From positions 1-13,346 of the forward strand of contig JABANP010000889.1 of the NCBI GenBank assembly GCA_013115135.1: a stretch of 13,346 nt of DNA, given 5' to 3'. Positions 7,287 to 13,346 of this stretch are shown in pieces. The position numbers and the translations under genes were made by a program. The first letter of the stretch is position 1. Every line of letters begins with the position of its first letter. The DNA comes from Perkinsus olseni. Taxonomy: Eukaryota; Perkinsozoa; Perkinsida; Perkinsidae. Below the pieces are notes generated by a model, which did no database searches, was not told the origin of the DNA, and saw nothing but the letters and a program-made list of their open reading frames with translations.

Positions 7287-8979
7287 ATGTCTGATATTCC
7301 CGCCCCCGACTTCAACGACCCTAAGCAGGTGGCCGCCTATAATACGCGGGTGATGGCAGCCATGGAGGTAGTATAACGGGTTGGTGCTCCTCTAAGTCAT
7401 TTCGTTTTTCTCTGAGTCATTTTTCTAAGTAGGCGGAAGAGGAAGAGTTTTTGGGCTAACTACAACCCTAGAACGGATCTCCCGACGTGGACGGATGAGG
7501 AGATGGAAGCTCATCCACTTTATATGACACATACACCAACTGAAGAGGAAATGAAAACTAACCCAAATCTCCTGGCGCTGGAGGTGCGCTGAGCAAGACT
7601 GCCAGACTGGCGCCGTGAAACCGTGACTGTTTTTAGAGTCTCATCGAGGAAACGCCCCCGCAGGAGCGATGCGAAAATTTCAAAGAGAGAGGTAACGAGC
7701 AAATGAAAGCGGGCCTTCTGGACGGCGCTATCAATGCTTACACTAATGCCCTAGCGGTTCACTGCGGAGATTCCAAACTAGATGCCACGGTAAGCTCTCA
7801 GCATCACCCGCTGTAGGTCCATCGCGTACAATGAGACCTGTCGATTTTCGGGAGTTGAGGCGATGGAATGTGTTTCACCCAGGTTCATTCGAATCGGGCA
7901 CATGCGTATCTGAAACAGAAGAAGTACATCCAATGCATTTCGGACGCTCAACAAGCATTGTCCTTGGACCCTACTCAAGTGAAGGCTGCGTACAGGGGAG
8001 CGGTCGCCTGTCGGGAATTGAAGCTTTTCGCCAGATCAGCGAAGTGAGGCTCATTATTTTTCGTAGCCTGAGGACAGTTGTATTTGCAACTCCAGATTTG
8101 CTCGTTACGGACTGAAGGTGGATCCGGACTCTAAAGACCTCTCAAAAGTGATGGGGCAGGCTATCGATGAGCTGAAGAAGTCTCGGGAACGGCGGGAGAA
8201 GGAGAAATTAGAAGATCATGGCGAAACAGCTGAAGTGGATTCCGCGCTCGAGGTAAGAGTCATTCCACAGCTTTGGGCACAGCTGTTGGCAAGCGTAGTG
8301 GTGGTCCACCAATGGCGGCGCTTCGTCCCTCTCAGGATCGATCTATATCAATTGGTCCCGTCATATACGACTTTTGCAGTCAGTACGGTTCATGCACGCC
8401 TGTCCTCGACCACTCCAGCGGACTTCTGCTCTGGCCCATACTCTTCTTGTACGACTCGGTGATGCAGACAGACTGGCAGAAGTCTGTAAGAGAAGACGTC
8501 AAACTAAAGCAAATTGCTAAAGATATGTTCCCCAATAAGGGTTGTGTGCCCTGGGACACCAAGAAGGAGTGAGCTTCGACTCCCTCCTGTCACGCTTCAT
8601 GCTCCGTCTCGCGCCTCGCAGGTTTGTCTACAGCAACTTCCAGGCGTACCTCGAGTGCTATGTCGAGGAAAGTGATGACACCGTCGTGATGGTGAAGCTG
8701 AATACCCTTGAATATTAGATTGGGAAAAAAATTCTCAAGGGCAGGTAGTCTCCTTCAGGATCCCTCTGCTATAGAAGTGCTATGGTAACCATCAGCATTG
8801 ACCGTAGTCTCTCGTCAACCCACTGCGCAACTTCCCCACAAGTCGTACTTGAATGACGGTATTTTTGGATCAGGCGTTTGGTGGGCATGGCCGTGTTCCA
8901 CTTGATCCCCAAAACAGATGTTGCCACAATCGAGCGATTCGAGGACGAGAACCGCATAGAGATGTTCCAAGAGAACTAA
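7287..8979 (+). CDS. TTC4: TTC4/Cns1-type Hsp90 co-chaperone, nine exons
   Basis: Exons 7287-7367, 7440-7583, 7637-7789, 7883-8043, 8096-8252, 8336-8568, 8622-8691, 8759-8784 and 8874-8979 give 1131 nt and 376 aa, close to the 387 aa of human TTC4. A charged N-terminal segment leads to TPR repeats at about residues 88-195 (FKERGNEQMKAGLLDGAI, SNRAHAYLKQKKYIQCI, VKAAYRGAVACRELKLF). A charged helix follows (ELKKSRERREKEK). The C-terminal wheel-like domain of the family begins with LLWPILFLYDS near residue 263 and includes KGCVPWDTKKE, FVYSNFQAYLEC and a final AVFHLIPKTD. TTC4/Cns1 proteins bind Hsp90/Hsp70 C-termini through the TPR domain and support translation-linked folding. Introns are 52-93 bp. 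The acceptors of introns 1 and 5 have alternatives that change only a few to 14 residues. Exon 8 is just 26 nt. Confidence 0.88.
7391..7430 (+). repeat. Imperfect 20-bp direct repeat in TTC4 intron 1
   Basis: TCTAAGTCATTTCG and TCTGAGTCATTTTTC occur 20 bases apart inside the first TTC4 intron and make up most of its pyrimidine-rich 3' half. It probably only extends the polypyrimidine tract. Confidence 0.4.
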
Positions 8980-9227
8980 AATTGGGGCTCGGCCTTATTA
9001 CGTCATCGTAGCCTGTTTCCTGCTGTCTAGCTTGTACGTCTCGGTTTCTTCCAGCTAACTCTGTTGTGGTTGTCAATTCATCGTGATGAATAGTCTTGGG
9101 AAGGTTTCCGTAACTTTCAAGGCCCGGTCTAGGATCCTCTGGTGGAGAGGCGGTCCTCGCAGCTTTGAGCGTGGCTCACCTCACTTTCCTCGCGCAAGCC
9201 GTTTTCCGACATGCAGGAAGCTAGAGC

Positions 9228-12200
9228 ATGACGACTTCAGCAACCATAGCCCTCCCCTCTCAGCGAGAGCGTCTCCTCGCTCACGCTCGAGCACAGCATC
9301 GACAGGTTACGGGTGATTCAACGGAGAGCATCGTGTTTCACCATCACGGATTGTCCTTCAGAGAGATTCACAGACGAAAGCACTCGAAGTCCCGAGCGGG
9401 AGCGTCTTCTCCAACTCGCGAGGCGTCAGCAGCGAATGAGAGTGCATGAGGGTGAAAACTCAGTTTAGATTTGCATGATCGTCAAATTTCATACTTTAGA
9501 CGATGCGCAAGCCCAAGATCAGAGTGATCCAGGCGAGATCAATCTTGAGCGACAACGCCTGCTGAAGGTGGCCAGAGACCAAAGCACCGCGCCGCAGCCA
9601 GAGCCCTCCCCCCTAACTCATGTAGGCTTGCTTCAATATTTTATGAAATCGCGAGGATCCGTGGTGGGTATCGTTACCGAGAGCAATGTTACTGGCGTGA
9701 CTTTACACCTTCACTCTGTGATCAGTCACGATGGAGCCGCCACCACTCCCCTTCGCAGATGCTCCAGACATCACACAAGAAAACAGGTAGGATAGCACTG
9801 AGGTAATCGATTTCTTCCGAGAAGTCTTTCTCTTTTTAGGACACGGACATGTGTCTGACGACGCAGACGCTCAGACGGACGAGCCTAGGGCCGATGCCTC
9901 GGAGATTCTTGTGGGGCATGCCGATAGGCTGGAGTCACTCGTGAAGATGTATGACGACATCAAAGACAAAACCGCAGTTCTGGAGTGCTATTACAAAGCC
10001 ATTCAAAGAGACCGAGTGCGACACCGTGAAGCGCGGCCGTGACTTCACTTTTATCCAACCGCCATTTACGATGACCGACGAGGGAAATACCAACAGGTTC
10101 GAGTGGATGGGCGGTGGGCGGCTTTCTCCGAGGTGCCGGTCCCCGTCATCGCAGCCGCTACGTCCGGACCCAGTGGACAACGATGAGGGGTTCCTCAGCC
10201 TAGTCCGCTTCTGAATGAAGTCGCTGACACTGGAAAAGCCTACGATGTCGGCCCAGGAAACATACAAGTAGACGGAGACCCTCCCCATAGCGAGGTTGTT
10301 GAACCTGATATCCTCATCGCCCCCAACCTCACACCTACGTCAGTCCAGCCGGTTATGGCGCCGCGTGTTGAATTGGCCGCGGATGGCCGCCAGGATACTA
10401 CTGTCCGCTCCTCTCCTATCGGATTTCGTGAGGTCAGGCGGCGGCAAACTCTGAAAGAAAGGAGAGAAGTACCTCCGTCGCACGATCACAGCCGTGCGCA
10501 GCGTTCTCCCTGCTGAGGAGGTGACGGAAGACTACAGGCTATTCTACCTTCACAGGGTGGCTGCGTAATGTGTTCGGTGGCGATCCCGAAGCCGACGTAG
10601 AAGAAACACCGAGTACCCCGGCGCCACCGAAATTGGTCCCGGAGAAGGAGGAAAAAAAACGAGAGTTCGTACTGGACCGTCGGTGGACGACGTATGCCTT
10701 TAAGAGTGCCTCAGCCACCCTATAGAGAATTCCCACTCGGTCTATCGGACGCTCTTCTCGCGCCATCGAGCCATGGGCGTCCACGGTCGATCCGGAGGAC
10801 TCTTTCGGGCGGATGATAATAAAAAGAATGAGAAACAACAATGGGAGGACGTGCTTGGAGTTCCTGTACTTGGGCTCCGAAGAAATCCGACTACTCGGCG
10901 AGAGCCCTCGGTGGCCCTGGATTACATCAGGTTCGCCATGAATATCATTTCGTGTAAATGTCTCCGGCAAGTACGAAGCACGACCCAAATGGGGCGAGTG
11001 GTCCTCGATTACGCTCTCCGGACCTGCGTGAAAATCTATGATACGACCGCCTTGCGCGATACCATGAGAGAACAGTTATCCGTACCACTGTGGAACTACC
11101 ACTTCGTATTTTGCTCTCCCTCATACATTCGAGGAGACGCCCAACCTCAACGAGCAGATCCTGGCCGTTTTGGCGATGACTGCAACCCGGGAGGCGAAAA
11201 CAGAAAGGGTACGCCATGGACTTCGTCCTCAGCATGTGGCCGAGTAGTAGAGAGTCCGGAGTCGATTCCGACCATCGAGCAGTGTCTGGTTATCCTTGGA
11301 GCGTGCCGTAGCGACCACCGAAGAGATGAACAGATATTCTACATATGCGAGGCGTTGGAGCGCTATATAGGATTGAGCAAGTCAGCGTACGTGCCATGTT
11401 GGCCCCTGATTGCCGTGTACTCCACACGGCGCTTCCAGAGTCAGCGGTGGCGGACGGGGGTACCGTTCACTCTGAAGGATGTCCCGCGAGGCTTCGCTGA
11501 TGACGGCAGCAGAGCGGATGAGATCAATGACCTGCAGCGACTTCCCCAAAACCGGTCATGACGTACGGTTGGTTTGTCAACTGCTGGACATCTTCGTCGC
11601 AAACGACAGGTCCAGACTATTGGACTCGAATGCTTGGCGGTTATGGCAAGGCTCTCTGATGACTACGCGACCAGCGTAGTCGAAGCAGCGAGGATACACG
11701 CCATACGGCAGGCTTATCGACGGCATGGGGCTGAGAGCTCATCCATATGCAAGAGCGGTTTGCCGGGTCTTACAGGCTATAAGGTGCGCCTGTCCGAACA
11801 CGGCACGTCGTGCTCGAGGCGATGGAGATGGCTTTTGGATATTCTCAGGAGTGACGAGACAACGTGTGTTGGAAAATAACGGGGAGATGGGTGGCTCCGA
11901 CGTATCCAACTCTGTGAATGCACAGACTGGCGTGGTCCCACCCGAGGTTGCTGTTCGGACGGTCAACTTGCTGCTTGGAAAGCCGAACTAATGTTGGTGG
12001 CTGCACGCTCCAACTGTGAGCAGTGGTATTCCTAGAAGAACAGCTCCGAGACGATCGTGCAGTGCTTCGAGGGTTCCTGGCTCCCGCCACCAATCCGGCG
12101 ACCGCTGCGGGATGCTAGAAACCTCAGCCAAATCTTGTGTCTGAATGGCGGTGAGGAGAAGTACCGACATCAACCAGTTGAATGGTGTTTGCTGGATGCT

Positions 12201-12760
12201 GGGTATGCAGGGATACCTGTTCTTCTGTTGAAGAGGTGGTGCACGCTCGGGCACAACAGCTAATAGAGGCAGGCGGTGTCGGCGATGCTTCTTGTTGCAA
12301 TACAGATCCGCCAATGGCGCGCGACACTTCGCAAGACTGAGGGAGTTTCACATGGTCGCTTGTTGCGGAATTCAACCCAATGCCAAGACTGGCGGTGCAA
12401 GGCTCTGGGACCCGGATACTCGCCCTGCTCGCGGACCTCTGCGCTGGCTCTCTACTATTGCCGACGAGACGGTCAAAGAGGCCCTGAGGGATTACAAAGA
12501 GCAGATCCTGCTTAAAGGGTCAACCCAAATCGAGTCAAACGGTATGGTGGACTTGGTCATTGTAGTGCTCTGGAGATTATCACCCAGCAAAGGCCGACAC
12601 CTGATTTCGAGTGTGTCTCTTCCAGGCAGCTCCGGTTATTTGGCGGCGCGATGTTGAGCAGGAGATCCCCTCCGAACCTTCAGAGGTGAGTTCGGTCGCG
12701 GAAATGCGTCCGATGCAGAAGGAGAGGCGGACCGTGCCTGTGAGACCAGGAACCAGCTGA
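9228..12760 (+). CDS. Large unrecognised alpha-solenoid (ARM/HEAT-like) protein, at least fifteen exons, 3' part unresolved
   Basis: Exons supported in phase: 9228-9305, 9364-9451, 9500 to about 9660, an exon ending 9786, 9840-10015, 10097-10132, 10199-10493, 10556-10668, 10726-10865, 10931-11081, 11134-11208, 11253-11416, 11478-11562, then from 11610. Introns are 44-81 bp. The first three exons each carry one copy of a basic motif: QRERLLAHARAQ, ERERLLQLARRQ, ERQRLLKVARDQ. A disordered, proline/acid-rich region follows to about 10668. Helical repeats come next: GRTCLEFLFAMNIISCK, GRVVLDYALRTCVKIYD, NEQILAVLAMTATREAK, TIEQCLVILGACR and VQTIGLECLAVMARLSDD then VVEA, typical of ARM or HEAT repeats. 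After 11690, frames that look coding (11704-11991, 12102-12180, 12240-12290, 12350-12560) could not be joined with certainty. The stop at 12758-12760 is one candidate and 12965-12967 another. Such proteins are usually scaffolds; no specific function can be assigned. Confidence 0.5.
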
Positions 12761-13204
12761 TGACGAGTTGAGCCAGTGATATGGGCAGATATCCTGCCAC
12801 TTCGAAGGGATCAGAGCTGGAGGTATCCTAATGGTTTGGTGTTTGATAAACCGTCGTCGCACCAACGGAACTGGCTGGGTCAAGGAAAGATTGCGGATAG
12901 GAAGGCGTGTCTGTTGAACTTTAACGACGGTGACCGGGATGCTTTTAAGAGCTGGCAACGTGGGTAACCTGCGCCCAGCCAAGTGATTCAACGTCATGCC
13001 GGTGGTGCTGAAGTTCACTTCGTTTCAATACCATTGACTTTCAAACTGCATTCGGCTCATTTTACTGCTTTATTGCACCATACATCCATTCCACGCGTTG
13101 TGAAAGATTTGAATCCTGTTGCGTTGGAGTCTGGAGCTGTAAAGTCTATAATTACGCTTCCCGCTGTTCTCTGTTTGCTGAACTGTAGAACCTTCTCACG
13201 CTCA
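12761..13204. other. Probable intergenic region after the solenoid gene
   Basis: A 63-codon plus-strand open frame (12776-12967, ending KSWQRG) and a longer minus-strand frame (13018-12680) overlap here. Neither has a recognisable family. The plus frame could be a last exon of the preceding gene. From 12968 onwards the sequence is AT-richer and has no supported feature. Confidence 0.35.
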
Positions 13205-13346
13205 ATGCTGAACAGTTCAGCCCGCAAGCTCGTTCATAAAGCCCTTAAAATGGTTATCAGCGGAGCGCCACACCACCCTCAGAGTTGGGGATTCTCTCAA
13301 ATCGAGAGACAGATCCTTTTGGGACTCGGTATGCAGCACAGAAGAG
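13205..13346 (+). CDS. Possible 5' end of an unidentified gene, cut by the window edge
   Basis: An ATG at 13205 opens a frame that continues for 47 codons to the end of the window. It starts MLNSSARKLVHKALKM and later reads GFSQIERQILLGLGMQ. The basic, amphipathic start would suit a mitochondrial targeting sequence or a short helical protein, but there is too little to name a family. No stop or intron donor is reached. The ATG lies inside a 15-bp palindrome neighbourhood (13207-13221). Confidence 0.4.
   Translation, partial: MLNSSARKLVHKALKMVISGAPHHPQSWGFSQIERQILLGLGMQHRR
13207..13221. repeat. 15-bp palindrome at a possible start codon
   Basis: GCTGAACAGTTCAGC is a 7-1-7 perfect palindrome overlapping the third base of the candidate ATG at 13205. 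A near copy of its left half, GCTGAACTGT, is found 30 bases upstream at 13177-13186. Confidence 0.4.

Noticed and set aside
9660..9786. A proline-rich frame, EPPPLPFADAPDITQEN, as the fourth exon of the solenoid gene
   Set aside because: It is out of phase with the strong acceptor at 9839, which requires another frame of the same segment. It is kept only as an unresolved alternative.
10184..10186. In-frame TGA that could suggest stop-codon reassignment or selenocysteine
   Set aside because: It falls inside a 66-bp GT-AG intron (10133-10198) that joins in phase. TGA is also used as a normal stop for the ERD2 and RRM genes.
1..13346. tRNA, rRNA or other structural RNA genes
   Set aside because: No cloverleaf with a GGTTCGA-type B box and no rRNA-like conserved block were seen on either strand.

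Overview
The window is eukaryotic nuclear DNA, most likely from a unicellular protist. Every convincing gene is broken by many very short GT-AG introns, mostly 44-90 bp with a mode near 50-57 bp. Open frames therefore change every 50-300 bases, and no single long ORF is a whole gene. Protein-level spacing is compact, with some intergenic gaps of 120-250 bp. This is compatible with an alveolate such as a perkinsozoan, but lineage is an inference and I could not test it.

Layout: (1) 1-588 is a repeat-rich, non-coding, MITE-like element. It is bounded by 50-bp terminal inverted repeats with 46 of 50 matches, and holds a nested third copy of the terminal sequence plus 29-bp tandem repeats. A strong hairpin follows at 600-638. 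(2) 1123-3220, minus strand, is a nine-exon ERD2/KDEL receptor gene. It is reconstructed to 310 aa and has unusual extensions at both ends. (3) A 122-bp divergent promoter interval separates it from (4) 3343-5551, plus strand. That locus encodes an unrecognised, beta-strand-rich, probably membrane-anchored protein, and all its modelled introns are in phase 0. (5) 5689-7047 is a seven-exon gene for a CELF/Bruno-like protein with two RRMs (307 aa). (6) 7287-8979 is a nine-exon gene for the TTC4/Cns1 Hsp90 co-chaperone (376 aa). (7) 9228 to about 12760 is a long gene of at least fifteen exons. It has an N-terminal thrice-repeated basic RERLL motif, a disordered linker and an ARM/HEAT-like alpha-solenoid. 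Its 3' exons are not fully resolved. (8) 13205 to the window edge is the possible start of another gene.

The exon chains were worked out by hand: conserved protein families fixed the frame on each side of an intron, then GT/AG sites and phase were matched. The chains for ERD2, the RRM gene and TTC4 close exactly in phase from ATG to stop. The other two large loci are models. Functionally the neighbours are mixed: ER protein retrieval, RNA binding, Hsp90 co-chaperone and unknown. I see no evidence of an operon-like pathway or a defence system. The least explained items are the nested inverted-repeat element and the two unrecognised multi-exon genes.
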